NCBI GenBank assembly: GCA_934045905.1
Contig: OW203769.1
Span: 15,593,705 to 15,657,704 of the forward strand
Length of the DNA stretch: 64,000 bases
DNA from: Leuctra nigra
Taxonomy: Eukaryota; Arthropoda; Insecta; Plecoptera; Leuctridae
Direction of reading: 5' to 3'
Every line of letters begins with the position of its first letter. Position 1 is the stretch's first letter. Shown piece by piece: positions 32,680 through 46,262 of this stretch. Position numbers and translations under genes: made by a program. Under the pieces are notes generated by a model that worked only from the letters and a program-made list of their open reading frames with translations, did not search any database and had not been told where the DNA came from.

Positions 32680-34300
32680 CTGTAACACAAGAACATCGAC
32701 AAGCTTAGCATCTCTTTATGGAACCATTACAGGCTTTTGGGGGAAATTACATCTATAATAACTGGGGTCCAAGGGGATATTCAGCCCCCCCCCCCCCCCC
32801 CGAAATTAGGGTTTCATCTGAAAAACATTTTAAAAAAACGTTCCAAAATAAACGAGTTAAAATTAAAATTAAAATCCGGGGCTGTGCGCCCCGAACATAT
32901 TCTGATATGTTCAATAAATTTATACCTATTCTGAAACCTGTTAGACCAATTTTTGGATAATTTGTAATTTATAATTCCGCAAAATAGCTATACACAGCGA
33001 TTCAAAGTTACACCTAAACGAATGACCTTCCCGTTTTCCACTGTGATTTTTCAAAATATTAGTAATGTCCCCCCCCCCCCCCCCCCCAAAAAAAAAAGAA
33101 AATCATCCTGGATACGCCTTTGCTGGGGTCTGATGCAAAAGTACCAATCTGTTTGACTGTAATATTTTATGAAATTTTATAAGAATGAGCGCAAATCTGC
33201 CTACTTTCAAAATTCTTATTTCTATGAGTCAGTCGCCCCTCCTTGCCTTCCTCCCCCCTCCCCCCCCACATTGTCTGAGGATGGCGACGCCGTCATCTTC
33301 AATAAAATGTTAGGTTTATATCAAGATTCAAACTATTTCAAACAAAATGCTATTCTGAAAAGATATCAAGTTTGATATTTTCCAAGTATCTGTCAATTTG
33401 CAAACCTAGAAACATTTTAAAAACACATTAAAACGTTTGCAAAATAATAAATTGTCTCTATTTCAAAAGAATTCTACTGATATTCGTCTTTATTATTACA
33501 GTGTGTCTGCATACTTCTATGATAGTGTTCGTTATGTACGATTGAATTCTTGGACGAAACTGGAGAAATACTAGGGTAAACGTCAAAGAAATCCTTTCAG
33601 AATCAAATTGCCTTTCAATGTAACATCACATAGAACCATTTTAATAATATCTAGAATTATCATCGACGCTTGAATGTACAAATGATATTTCTATTACCAA
33701 ACAGCTAAATATTTTCTCAGCAACGGCAAAAGAAGAAACATAACATCCCTTGGAGACGCTCCAGTGAAAAGATACGAGAAAAGGAAGTCTACAAAAGATC
33801 TCTTCCCTCGCGAACCAAAGAGAAAACCACCCTCTTTCGATAAGAATCTTTGAAATTTGCTCGGCGCCGTGAAAAGAATGTTTCGCGGTATCGACGAAGG
33901 TTTCCACTACACATATCATTCACCGCCAGGGTGATGGCGAGGTGATTGGAAACCGGAACCGGAAGCACTGTTAATCATCACGGGACAATTAGTTGCATGC
34001 AGTCCGACAGATAGCGCGGCGGTGGCGAATAACGCTAGGGGATGTGATAAGACAGGGGGAGTCGTATCAGATGGGGAAGAGAATTACTTCCTTCTGTAGT
34101 AAAAGAAACAGTGGCGTTTTCATTGTTTTCAACCCCAATCCGGATTACGAAGTTCTGATATGACTTTGTGTGCCGCTAAGAAGTTGCTTTTGTCTGTCGT
34201 TGGAGAGTCAATAGATGTGCTTTGATGACTTTATCTATCACACAAGACACTGAAGAAAGTGACGTTCAATTGTTCTATATGCATGGCTGACGTTAGAGTA

Positions 34301-34475
34301 CAGTTCGTTTTTTCTGTGTTTGAACTATCGCCAGAATGCGCTGATAGGCAGTTCTTCTGCTAGGCCGAGAAGACTTCATTGCGCGCTCACCTTGCAATGA
34401 CGTCTTTCTCGGCCTAACAGAGTAAGTGACGGTGGCTCCATCTGGTGAGAGTTCAAACAGAGGAAACACAAACTG
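34301..34475. mobile_element. TA-flanked MITE, 175 bp
   Basis: CAGTTCGTTTTTTCTGTGTT is mirrored by AGGAAACACAAACTG, with TA on both sides. The core, GAATGCGCTGATAGGCAGTT then CTTGCAATGACGT, is shared with a truncated copy around 3548-3620. Confidence 0.7.
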
Positions 34476-37273
34476 TACTTAACGGGGGTTTTATTGGATT
34501 TGATTGAATAGTTGAAAGAGCTCGGAAGTATCTTACGATGTTTGGTCATCCGATTTATTTTTTGCTAAAATCGTATTTACGTTCTAAAACCCACGTATAA
34601 TGTAGGTTGCTTTTTACTTAGTATTAATGAGATTGCATCGTAGGCAAGACGCGCGAACACAAGAGAGCACTTTCAAGACTTCGTTCTTCGACTTTTAATA
34701 AGATCACCACTTTCGATGTGTCTTATACCCTGTTCACACTAGGATATTTGATCACCGTTAACTTTAATCTAAGTTAAAGTTTAAAGATAATCTAGTTCCT
34801 GAAACTTCTAGTTATCTTACATTGGTGACTTAAAGATCAAATATTTAACAGAGTCATATTTCATAGTATGAAAAGGATATAAGGACATCACGCAGCTAAA
34901 ACACAAAACTTTGATAGCAAAGTGAAGTTTTCTAAACGTGGAAAGATAGTCCTAGCAAGCGACATCCAATAGTGTTCTAAGATCATAACCTATCGACGTG
35001 TCTTCATATATCAAGCAGCTAAACACTGATTGCAACCGACACCACTTTTTCTTCCAAGCACATGATTTGTCTAAACGTCTAAAAAAACAAGAGGCGTTCA
35101 TCCCTTCATCTCTCTCTAGAAACACGAAGCGAAAGTTGAAGCGATTGAATTATTGCGTCGCTGCCAAATATTGGTTTATTCTTATTTGAGAGTCGAATTC
35201 TGGCGCCGACGTGGTCTGATTTACTACCCTATAAATAAAGCCGTGTGTAGGGGAGAGTGGGGCAGGAATTAAAGAGCGCCTAGGGGTGCGGGTTGTGGAG
35301 ACAAATCAATAGGCTACGCTCAATTAATACCGAGTGTCCCTATCGGCCACGGTCAATAAAACAAGCTGGATGATCGTTTATCAGTTGGGTCGAGTGAGAA
35401 CATGTGGTGTTATTTGAAAACCCGTGGCACATGTGACATGGCAGTGTAGCATGTGTGATAGCACATGGTATTACATGATAACATGTGGCATTACACAATA
35501 TGATAACATGAGGCATTACATGACAATCCTTTGAAGAAATTTAATAAGAATGAAAGTTTCTGGCCAAGATACACAATAATATTGGGCTGAAGGGATGGTG
35601 TAGGGGCTAAGCTCCCAGGATGCTACTTTTTTTGATCCTGTAAAATGAGTATTTGGTGAAAAAGTTTTTTCTATGATTTCTTATATTGAGAAAAGTGATC
35701 AGGAAACGTGGCGTTAATTTTTAAAAATATAAGTGAAATGCAACAATCGAATTTATTTCAAATCCAGGATTTCCGACCGATCCCCTTCTGGTGCACATGA
35801 ACCATGGGTGCACATTGTGGTACGTGGCCACTTATGTCATTATGGGAGAGAGTAGATTGAAAGCTAAGTATAGAGACGAACTTTTTGTTTGCTTTCAACA
35901 CTCAAACAAAATGCATTCTTCTCAATTCGAATAATCGAGCGTCATCTGAATCTGCTATACGCTCTTTCAACCTATATTTCCTGTATTGAAACACATTCCG
36001 AGAACTACGTAACAATTTCTCTCCCATCATCCCGCCGCTCGGAGTAAATCTGCTTGCTAGTGTGAGATATATCGCGCACTCGGCGGCTCTGTCGATACCA
36101 GCATCACGTGATCGGCTCCTGATGGCCGTGATATCGACAGCGCCTGCTGGAGTCATCGGTCTAGGCGGCGGTGAGCAAGGTCTCTAGATCGCGCATCCAT
36201 CGCTGAGTGTGAAGGAGTGGGTTATTTATGCTGAGCGTCGCGGGGAGGGGGGGGGGGGGAAGTCGAGGGGGGATATGAAAGGGGTTTTTGTAGTATTTTC
36301 GAGAGTTGAAAGGATAAATTTGACTTGAGGGTGGGGTTTTTGAAGTGGTGTTTGCAAAATGAACGGCGTTTCCATCTTCAATATATTTCTGAAATATTTT
36401 AGAATTAATGTTCTTTGTTCAACTGCAGTAAAGTGATGCTGGAGAGATCTGGGTTCGACTGATATAGACGAAATGATTTTGTACCAAGAAAAGCTGATTG
36501 GACGCGACCACAGATCCTCTTTCAGATTAACCAGCAATAAAGCTGACTAAAATCAATATTACGGTAAAACCAATAGATCTATCTTCCTAGAAATCAATAG
36601 TATAACGAACAGGATAGTAATGAATGTTTTGTAAAAAATAATCGGCATGATCCGTTACTTCGTTTGATCTGTAGTGTGAAATAACAAAAAAAAGAGATTC
36701 GAGCCATAAGTTTCATATGGAGCATTACTTTTAATAGCAAAAACTCTTATGCTTTTATTTGTCACCGAGGCTCCATTCTATTGTAAGTATAACAATTTAC
36801 TTTCTATCAAGTCCCAAACTATGTTCATAAACTCTATAAAGCTTGTAAACAGCGTTGTAAAACCATAACGCTATTCTATACTATGCAAAGACTCTGGATG
36901 ACAGCTTCCTAGATTGACTCCTACATCACCCCTCCCCCACCCCTGATCGGAAATCACGTCCCACCCCCTTCATGTTCCCGTGATACGTAATAAATTATAT
37001 TAACAGGCCGTCATATTCACCGCCTGCTCGTGATAAGACGTGTTTCCAAGGCGGTGCACACGGCCTTCCTAATGACCGAGCATTTGTCACCGAGGCTCGT
37101 GCGAATAGAGGACGTCGTTTCAGTGGTACAGTCGCGTTCATGATGTGACGCGCTATTCGCACGGCAAGTGATATACTTGTCTACACGCTGAGGATTGTGC
37201 ATTGTTGTTCAGTTTAATAGTGTTTAACGTCGCACTTTCTGCAACTTGGCTGACGTCGAAGGATATGAGGACA

Positions 37274-37400
37274 GGGGGGTTATTCTAAATTCCCTTGTCG
37301 TTTCGTATCAATTGATACGGAGTCACTACCATGTTAAATAGATAGCAGTGAGCCCGTATCAAGTGAAATGAGACAACAGGGGAATTTAGAATAACCCCCC
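37274..37400. mobile_element. Short palindromic MITE, 127 bp
   Basis: GGGGGGTTATTCTAAATTCC at the left is mirrored by GGAATTTAGAATAACCCCCC at the right. No coding capacity. Confidence 0.7.
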
Positions 37401-37462
37401 AGGAAGATGATGATGAAGCATTCGTAAAGATGGGTAGTCTAATTAGTCTAATTTAGTCTAAT

Positions 37463-37660
37463 GCTGGCTTTCCATGCTCCGTTATCTTCCGTCAACGTCC
37501 GACACCGTCCGACGAAAACGACCACGTGACCCGTCTCGACCAATCAGAGCCATCCCCAAAAATCTCGGACGGCGAGGGATTGGTCGAGACGGGTCACGTG
37601 GTCGTTTTCGTCGGACGGTGTCGGACGTTGACGGAAGATGACGGATCATGGAAAGCCAGC
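37463..37660. mobile_element. Near-perfect foldback element, ~198 bp
   Basis: Arms of about 80 bases (GCTGGCTTTCCATG ... CATGGAAAGCCAGC). Each arm carries CGTCCGACGAAAACGACCAC then GTGACCCGTCTCGACCAATC, so CACGTG E-boxes and CCAAT boxes face each other. Flanks share TAGTCTAA-like sequence. Confidence 0.75.
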
Positions 37661-38003
37661 TTTATAGTCTAATTTAGAATCATAAGGACCGGAATTCAAA
37701 CGAAGATAAAGCGGGTTAGATATAACTTTTGGATTATTCAACTATTTCAATAATTTTGAATTATATCTGATTGGCTAAGCAGCCAATTTAGTCCAATAGT
37801 TAGTTATAATCCGTGGTAATATCGGCCGTTACATAAGTCAAGAGACATTATCATACATGAAAGCATAATTTCCTAACTTAGAATTACATATAGAACGTCA
37901 TCCCATGTTTTATTACAAATTTAAATTTACAGCATTTTTAAATTTAAATTCAGAGAAAAAAAATCATCGCAATTTAGAAAATTCCAAAGAAATATAATTT
38001 TAG

Positions 38004-38255
38004 AACAGGTGTGGCTGAGTGGTAACGCTATGAACTTGTATTCCGGAGGCCCGGGTTCGATTCCCGCGACCGTCCTTCCCGACTGAGGTTTTTTCGTGGT
38101 ATTCCCTCAATCGACAGGAGGCCACGACCGCCTTCTTCCCACTTTCCATCCTTACCTACTCTTCACCATCATCTCCCCAATCATCATCATAATCATTCAT
38201 CCGTCGCCATTAGCCTCGCTGCAGAACAGTGCGACGTTAAGCCCCAGGGGGGTAA
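38004..38255 (+). repeat. tRNA-derived SINE, fullest copy
   Basis: A-box GTGGCTGAGTGG at 38011-38022 and B-box GGTTCGATTCC at 38054-38064. The body follows, with CGACAGGAGGCCACGACCGC, a TCATCATC-rich stretch, and the end CCTCGCTGCAGAACAGTGCG. Related truncated copies lie at 27700, 53188 (reverse) and 63563. Confidence 0.8.
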
Positions 38256-38424
38256 AAATATAATAATTTTGTATAGTGCAAAATGTCATCTCTATCAAAG
38301 ACCAATAGTTCCTCTCTGTCCGCTAGATGGCAGCAGTGTCACACGACTCCTCCACGCGACGGAAGAAAGGTTGAATCGGAAGAGATTACGATGAATCTGG
38401 ATTCAGCTTGATTGAATCCGGAAT

Positions 38425-38557
38425 CGCTCCTCGCAACGGCACGGCATGGATTATAGATCCGAGGACTGTTGCCTGCTTCACACTTCCACATCGCTTCTCG
38501 CAACGGCACGGCATGGATTATAGATCCGAGGACTGTTGCCTGCTTCACACTTCCACA
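38425..38557 (+). repeat. 67-bp tandem duplication
   Basis: The unit beginning CGCTCCTCGCAACGGCACGG is repeated once almost perfectly, 67 bases on. Confidence 0.95.
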
Positions 38558-39794
38558 GAAGAAACCCAGAATATCAGCAATTACAGTTCGCTGAACAACG
38601 CTTTGAAATCTAAGAAGTCGATAATATTCTTCTTCCCAATAGTTCGAACGATATTGAATGTATTGATGCTTCTTAATAGGCAGCGTGTTTAGACAACAGA
38701 TGGCACTGTAAAAAGTACAGACAGAGCCACCTAATCTGTGGGAAGGAAGCTTACCTTTTGGCAAGGCGTCCAAGTCGCTGCAGTTATATGTTATGTTGCT
38801 GCACATATTACGCATTATCAATTCTTAAAATTTACACATGTTTATCTAATGTTTATTCGCCTACAAAATATTAATAATAAAGTGTTCACAATTTCACTGA
38901 ATCTGATCACAATATTAATTTGCGCGACTAAGTTCTGATTCCGAAATATTTTGAGTACATTTGTTGACATCTGATCGGTTGCTAGGTCACGGCCAATGAG
39001 AAATAAAACAGTTGACGATCTTCCCACAAAAGTTGCTAATTTCTCTCACTCGTGGCGAACACTCGGTGCCTATAGTCTGTTGATGTACTATTTCATATGA
39101 AAACGCTCAAGGAATTTCAAACAAACCAATCAATATCTCGCTGAGATTTATAAAGTTAATCCCATTTCTGACACCATTTGTGGAAACGACAATCTTTAAG
39201 TCGTATCACATTGTAATATTGAATACTTAAGCCAGGGTAGCTTCTAAGTAGCTTATTTATATTGAATGTTACCGTAAACCCAAGTGTGAGTAACATATTA
39301 AAATATAATAGGTACCATTTCTGTCACCAAATGTAGTTTTATCCATTATTTAATTAGACTGGAATAGTATTCTGAAGTAACAGCTAGGTACAATTTAGGC
39401 GTTTCGAAATCCCACCAATGCCACCGTTTGTGAAATTACAGTAATTTGTCATATTTGTAATCTCAACTGTGGCTCTTATGATAATGATGACGCAGTTATT
39501 TTAATTTCAACTCACTTGACCCTTGACTGCATGCGGCAGGCAGGTCGACGTCCAGCCATTTAGATTTAACAAAACAAGACCCAAAGTCATACGAGCTTTC
39601 GAGTAAAAGCTCACATTCTAATCCACCAATCAGACGGCTGCAGATCTCCACGAGTGAACCCTTCACTTCCATCCCATTCCCATCGTTCCCACTCGGTATT
39701 GCTCCCGTTCCCACTTGACTCGGTCCGGTATTGGCGCGCGTTCCCAACCGTTGTCGTCCGAAGCGCAATTACACATGCAGATGCCATCTGGTCA

Positions 39795-40040
39795 GTGAGT
39801 GTGACAGGGATGGACATATGCAGCTTACCATGAGTGCGAGGGAGATGGATATACAGCTTCCAATGAGTGCGAGGGAGATGGACATATGCAGCTTCCAATG
39901 AGTGCGAGGGAGATGGATATACGGCTTGCAGTGAGAGTGACAAAGAAAGACGTTTTGCTATGAGAGTGACAGAAATGGACATATGCAGCTTCCAATGAGT
40001 GCGAGGAAGATGGATATACGGCTTACAATGAGAGTGACAA
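39795..40040 (+). repeat. Minisatellite with alternating 33/35-bp units
   Basis: CAGCTTCCAATGAGTGCGAG then GGAGATGG is repeated, the units starting at 39821, 39854, 39889 and 39922. Units end alternately in GACATATG and GATATAC, a higher-order period of 68 bases. It degrades into GAGAGTGACAAAGAAAG. Confidence 0.85.
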
Positions 40041-40231
40041 AGAAAGAATGAGAGTGAGAGAGAGATATATACGTGCGATGGCTGCGAGTGAGAGATAGAG
40101 AGAAATTTACGTCAAGTAATGAGTGAAAGAAGGACAGAGTTGGAAGTGGATGAAGCCAAACTATGCGGTGCAAAAGTTTGAATAAAACGATGGGATTTTT
40201 AAACTTTAAAAACTAAATTCTCTCTCCACAA

Positions 40232-40431
40232 NNNNNNNNNNNNNNNNNNNNNNNNNNNNNNNNNNNNNNNNNNNNNNNNNNNNNNNNNNNNNNNNNNNNN
40301 NNNNNNNNNNNNNNNNNNNNNNNNNNNNNNNNNNNNNNNNNNNNNNNNNNNNNNNNNNNNNNNNNNNNNNNNNNNNNNNNNNNNNNNNNNNNNNNNNNNN
40401 NNNNNNNNNNNNNNNNNNNNNNNNNNNNNNN
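40232..40431. other. Assembly gap (200 N)
   Basis: Exactly 200 undetermined bases, presumably a fixed-size gap. The frame that crosses it is meaningless. Confidence 1.
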
Positions 40432-40724
40432 ACTTCTTTAGGTACACAGACTCGTCGCGGCGGCCATTTGCTTTATTGCCCAAGCGTCTGTACATGACTT
40501 TGCCGGACAATCCTCCGTCAGAGATAGAACGCCATGTTGTTGACACTTCTTTAGGTACACAGACTCGTCGCGGCGGCCATTTGCTTTATTACCCAAGCGT
40601 CTGTACATGACTTTGCCGGACCTTCCTCCGTCAGAGATAGAACGCCATGTTGTTGACACTTCTTTAGGTACACAGACCCGTCGCGGCGGCCATTTGCTTT
40701 ATTACCCAAGCGTCTGTACATGAC
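40432..40724 (+). repeat. 113-bp tandem repeat, 2.6 copies, at the gap edge
   Basis: Units start at 40432, 40545 and 40658 with ACTTCTTTAGGTACACAGAC. Each carries CGCGGCGGCCATTTGC and CCGTCAGAGATAGAACGCCA. The array runs into the gap, so its true length is unknown. Confidence 0.95.
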
Positions 40725-41788
40725 TGCGATACGAATATACTAACTCATAGGATAAGGAAATCGAAAGAGTTGATAAAGTAAACAGACAATCCGACATATT
40801 AAAATGTGGGTAGAGGGTAGATATGTACATTTTATTTTACATGTGTGTTAGTGGATATTTCCTCTACATATTAAGATGAGTTTTTCAATTTATTTAAACA
40901 CATTAATAGTACTTATACGCTAATAGGATATTTGAAAAACAATGAGTATATTTGTAAACCTACATTTTAGTGTTTTATGCACTAATCGCGTTCGCGTTTC
41001 GTTTATTTTTCATCGATTTTACCCCAAATATTTCTCTATGACGAGGAAAATTAAATAATGATACTCAGTATTTCATTCAATCCGCGACTAGCAGAACGAA
41101 AAACGGCACGCACTTGCACTGTTGTTTAGTGGAAGCCAAATAAGTCAGCTATTCAGTTGAAAAACAGCAGTTGAAAATCTCAATTGAGTTCTGGAAAAGG
41201 ATGGTTTAGATTTCAACTGCATTTGGAAGTCATAGTGTGAACAAGGTATAAATGGAATGTTTTTTTATAAATCCGAGTCACCGAGATACTTTTGAATCTC
41301 CCGCGCTCCGATGCACGGCCCCCTGTATCGCGTCTCAGCAAGGCGGTGGAATGAATATGCCTGCAACTAATGGCCGATGAGTCACAGCGGGAGAACAATG
41401 GCGTGATTGAGGAGATGTCCACACCACTCAGTGGCCGTGGGTTCGAATCTGTTTGCAGGAGTTACAGCGATGTTGCTGTCGCTAGAGGGGTAGGGATCGA
41501 ACGAATACCATCAGTAGTGGAAAGAGTAGTCATTTGAAGAATTTGGATCAACAAATCGAGCAAAATTTGTGATTAAATCGAGTACAAATGCAATTATTTT
41601 TATAGTGAAATTCAAAACTTTTCCGGCCCTGCGTGTTCCATCAATGAGGCCCTAATTTTACCTTCTACTTTTACCTACTATAATACTACAAAAATCCACA
41701 ACACGTAACTGGATTCAGTGTTGGGTAAGTGCCCCCCAAAAAGGAACTATAGTTCCAGCACTGGGATCGTGTAACTTTTGTCAACCGG

Positions 41789-41889
41789 CGATCGACAACT
41801 CTTATGGGAGAATAACATTGACACGTCATAGTCGATCGACTACAAAGTCGAGTCAATCAATGCAAATCTCTCATAAGAGTTGTCGATCG
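41789..41889. mobile_element. Foldback MITE, ~101 bp
   Basis: CGATCGACAACTCTTATGGG is mirrored by CTCATAAGAGTTGTCGATCG. The loop contains CGACTACAAAGTCG-type palindromes. Confidence 0.65.
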
Positions 41890-42680
41890 TGTGTCGGGCA
41901 AAGCTATACGATCGCAAAGCTATACTTTACCTCATCGGGAGTGAGACATCACGCTGGAAACAACGACAGTTCACATCACGTCAGCTCCCCGACAGTCTCG
42001 CCGGCTCGGTCGGCCAGAAGTGACGAGACAACAGAGACCACGTGACAACGCCGCGCTAATTAAAACCTCCCGCATGCGCGACGTATCAGCCAGCCACTCA
42101 AGTCACTAATGACGTGGACTGATTGGAAATAGTCCCCGCGGAGGGATACCTGATTCATTCCGCTTCCAGAGCCAGAACAGACGGGCTAATTGTGTGCGCT
42201 CCCTTTGACTCTCTTCAAACAGAAACGTACAACTTCATTTCATACGTAATTAGGTAGCGATCCAGTTTAATGGAGCGAGCATGACATTTATTTCTATTGC
42301 ACAATAATGTTTAGTTCTCATCTGTATTTTTAAAAGCTTACTTATCTTTCTTCCAAATTTAAAAGAACGTTCTAAATCAAATTCAGATTTCACTTACAAG
42401 CTGTAAAGCATAGCTTGAAAAAAGAGATGCATGTGATATGTTTCAGAAACCATGGAGCCACTCAGATAATGTCAAAAATGTTTATATGGGGTCGAATCTA
42501 CCATTAATTTTCATTTTTCAACCAATCGGGAGAATATTTATTTAAATATATAACCAATGAATGGATTTCAAAAAAATTAGTGTTTGCAACGCCCAGAGAA
42601 TTAGGTCCGAACATGTGTACAAAATTACAGCTCGACCCAAGAAAAACTGTGACCTGTATTCACCCTGGTGCTGCATCACC

Positions 42681-43026
42681 CTAGTTGCTATGGTAACATA
42701 CCTCAATCTTTTATTGAAATGAAATGGGTTATTATCGTGTATGAAACAACTTTATATGTGCCGACGTTTCGAGGTCCGTGGTGATCTCTTTTTCAATTTC
42801 AATTTTTTCAATTTTCAATTCTTTTTCTTTTTTAATTTATTTTGTAGGAGGAAAAGCAATTTTTCAATAATTTAATCGTATTTTGAATACAGTTGTGATA
42901 GATAGAAATGGTATGAAATAAAGCAAATAAATTAATTCAAGAAAGATAATGATTACATTATTTATTTACTGAAAGCATCTGTCCGCCAGTTAGATTTTGG
43001 TCAGCTGTGACGTCAGAAGAGATTGC
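42681..43026 (-). repeat. CTGGGGGACAG-family repeat, copy 3 (reverse)
   Basis: Reverse blocks TTGCTATGGTAACATACCTC and CAGTTAGATTTTGGTCAGCT match the copy at 6523. Confidence 0.6.
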
Positions 43027-44508
43027 AAAATGGCTTATATACACTTTTAAAACTAACTTTGTACCAAAAGATTCTTGAACGAAATCGAATCTTTCATCAT
43101 TTCGCATTGCTAAAAGGTTTCTGCTCCATCCTCTTTATCATAACAATAACTAATACAAGTGTCATCTGATCTATCTGCTTGAATCCACGCAGCATCCCTT
43201 CGCATCTCTGCTAGACGCATCATCTTCACCCCCTCCCCTCTCAGATCATCAGTCAGTGCGTCAGGCGTTCACAATAATAATACACATTAGGACAGATAGA
43301 TGCATCAAGCTGACTAGCTGATTCATTTACTACGAAAGTACGCCCATTTATATCTGAAACTCAGAGTTATGTTTGATAAATTCACTGAACAAGTACACAA
43401 GAGGCCGGAAGTCTTTCTCGATTTTGCGTTGTACACTTTTGGAATGATATGATCAAGCTCATTTTCATTTGACTGATGTCAACAAATGCAGTTACTTTGA
43501 AGTTTTCTCCTCTTACACAATGACTCATGTCGCCATTAGGTACAAATATTATTATTATAAAAATCATTGCAATGTTTCCGGCCTTCTACCTCTAGGGCTG
43601 GATACACAAAAGGTTTTAAGCCTTTCCGGCATAACTTTATGCCGGTATAGTTTATACATACCAATATCTCTATTACCATGAGATTACCATGTTAAAAGTT
43701 AGTATTTTATCATTATAAATGGCGATTTGCACAAATAAATTCATAAAACATGTTGGTAAAACATGGTAATAGCGAATATTGAAATTAGTTTTTTTGGTCA
43801 TAAAGTTTTAAAGGTCATAAAGGTCATACTTCTTTGTAAATCCAGCCCCTGAGGTACAGAGATATTTAGTAATAAAAAGATTCTCATTACGGTAAGCAAA
43901 GTTTATAAACAAGATTTATTACGAATCAACATCTAGTTTATTTTGCGTCTGTTGATTATGTTGATGATGATAGAGAGATAATGATGAGTGATGACATATC
44001 GCTAGAGAGCTAAAAAGAACTGAAAATTGAAAACCTCAGTCATCATTGGCGACAGCGGGGATCAAATCCGGTCCTGGCAAATGCATCTCTCAGTGAAACA
44101 GAAACTTGACAATGTATTATTTACAAAGTATTATTCGTCTCTGCATCTTACCCTCTCGAGTCACAACATCACTGATATATCCATCACCCCCCCACCCCTC
44201 ACTCAGAGATCACGTGATGGGTTTTAAACGCGCCGTTATGTGCAGGAATGCACCCCTCGCGTACTTGCCGGGGGAGGGGGGATAATGTAGGAGCGAAGAC
44301 GCAAAGTGCACAAGTCATAAATTAACCATCGTCTATTGAAGAGTGGCGGTGTGGAATGGATGCTGCATGACTGGACATCTTCATGTACCACGGGGTTGCT
44401 AATGTCTCTGCAGTGCATAGAGTGACGCTAGATGGCGCTAGTGGGACAGTTGTTATGAGCTCGCCAAGAGATGGGGTTAGAAGATAAAGTAACAACCGTT
44501 CAGAAGAT

Positions 44509-44781
44509 ATGGCAATATTATCTGACGTCACAGCTGAACAAAATTTAATTGGGGGACAAACGCCTATAGTAAGTATTTAATACTTACTGGTAATAAGTAC
44601 CATGGTAATAAGTAATTACGATATTTCTTGATATTATATTTTATCCTTATTTTATTTGATATCATTTCTGTATTTCTTTTTATCTTTCACACAGATGTAT
44701 ATAAAATACGAATAAAAGACTGAAATTTTGCCTGTCCCCCAGCAAAATAAACTAGATGAGATATGTTACTATAGCAACCAG
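44509..44781 (+). repeat. CTGGGGGACAG-family repeat, copy 2
   Basis: Blocks TCTGACGTCACAGCTGA, ATTGGGGGACAAACG, GCCTGTCCCCCAGCAAAAT and GTTACTATAGCAACCAG match the family. Confidence 0.65.
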
Positions 44782-45977
44782 ATGATGCCACTATAGCCAA
44801 TTGACTTTGAGTTGCTATGGAGTTAGAAGAATAACGGTTTCTGAAATAACATTTATCATGTTTGTATGGTTTATGTTTACTGTTACGTAATCAGTTACAT
44901 ATTTTGCATAGAATTCAACTGTATTATTGAGTAAATACAAGAAAAAATAGCAAGTTGTTAAAACTAGTGTTCTCCAGGCACCAAAACATTTTAATTAAAT
45001 AATAAGATGAAGAGGCTGAACTGGAGAGTAGCCGTTGCTAAGCAACGTCAGTACCAGAATCATAATTTTACAAAGACTTGACACACAACAACAGCCAAGT
45101 AAGTTGAAAAAAAAATATTGAAAGCAGTGAAAACATCATGAATGCTTGAAGAATTTCTTTGCTTGACTCCAAAAGTGCATCTGTAAATGACTGGTAACTA
45201 AAATAGTGTAATTGAAAATGTTGCAAGTTGTCAACAGTCTTACCCCTCCTCAACTTCCCCTCTCATTCTCAAGCAAGACGTCACATTGTCATTCAAATCC
45301 TAAACAACCAGCACCATCTTCATATCACCACACACAATGCGACTCCGTCTCGGTCTGGCAACCGTGTACATGATTATGCAATTATGCAGATGACTTCGCC
45401 TCTATGTACTCGCACACACACGGTTGCCAAGTGCTCTCCTCGATTGCAGAGAATCCATTAGCCACCCACAAAACGTGCTAATTTCTAAGGGGTGGGGGTG
45501 GGGGTGGATTTCAATTGAAGGCGGCAATGTGAGGGATGTGTTTGCAAAGTGGCGCCGGCTGGCATTGACAAACTCGCTGGTAGAACGTGGAATATGTTTC
45601 TGTGCTTGACGACGGTGGTTTTTGATAGACAGTATTGTGCTGAAGGCTGAATAGCCAAGCAAGAGTGCTGGCGCCGGTTTACAGCTATTCACAAGTTAAC
45701 ATGTACATTTCTGTGCCGAATTGTTATTATCGTGTATCACGAGAGAGAGGAAATGAAATACTAACAAAATAAACAAGTTTTAGAGATGTGTACGTGTCAA
45801 TGGGAATGTCGACGGTCCAACCTGATTGGTCGAGCTTTCTGCCATGTAAAAGCGCATAAACGTAAGAATTGAGTGTCCAATCACTGTTAAGGCAGGAAAA
45901 CCTGATTGGTTGAACTTATATGCATTTAAAAGTCCTGTTGGCATTTAAGCAGCTTATTCTAACAGGACTTCCTTCCT

Positions 45978-46262
45978 AGGCGCGTAGGAACTAAATTTGC
46001 AAGGGGGGGTGATAATATTGTAAAAGAACTTAAGCTGGAAATACTAGTGTTTACAAAGACAATGGGGGGGGGGGGGGTCTGGGGGGAGGGCCCAGCAAAA
46101 TGCGGGTCCGGGGCGCACAGCCCCGGAAAAAAATTGAATTTCAGCCATGAATGTGGTGCATTTCTACGCGGTTTTAACAATTTTTAAGTATATTTTATAT
46201 CTTGTATAAGAACATAGGGAGGGTAATCTTCCCCCCATTCCTCCCCACCTTCCTACGCGCCA
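45978..46262. mobile_element. GGCGCGTAGGAA-terminated MITE with CCGGGGC hairpin
   Basis: Starts GGCGCGTAGGAACTAAATTT and ends CCTTCCTACGCGCC. The interior has a perfect hairpin, TCCGGGGC-GCACA-GCCCCGGA, and CATTTCTACGCGGTTTTAA. Confidence 0.75.

Larger units (their letters stand above)
32680..40231. other. UNC5 intron (presumed), left part
   Basis: No minus-strand exon with Ig or TSP1 character was found. The stretch holds poly-C tracts (near 32791 and 33070), MITEs at 34301, 37274 and 37463, a SINE at 38004, a 67-bp tandem duplication at 38425 and a minisatellite at 39800. The 160-codon minus-strand frame at 38339-38821 spans the duplication and is not accepted as a gene. Confidence 0.5.
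40725..45975. other. UNC5 intron (presumed), middle part
   Basis: AT-rich sequence without credible exons. It contains a foldback MITE at 41789, two copies of the CTGGGGGACAG-family repeat (42681-43026, 44509-44781) and short simple repeats. Confidence 0.45.

Noticed and set aside
38339..38821. 160-codon minus-strand open frame
   Set aside because: It spans a 67-bp tandem duplication, repeats its own residues, shows no family features and has no splice context. Probably chance.
40199..40546. Open frame crossing the N run
   Set aside because: Its middle is undetermined sequence.
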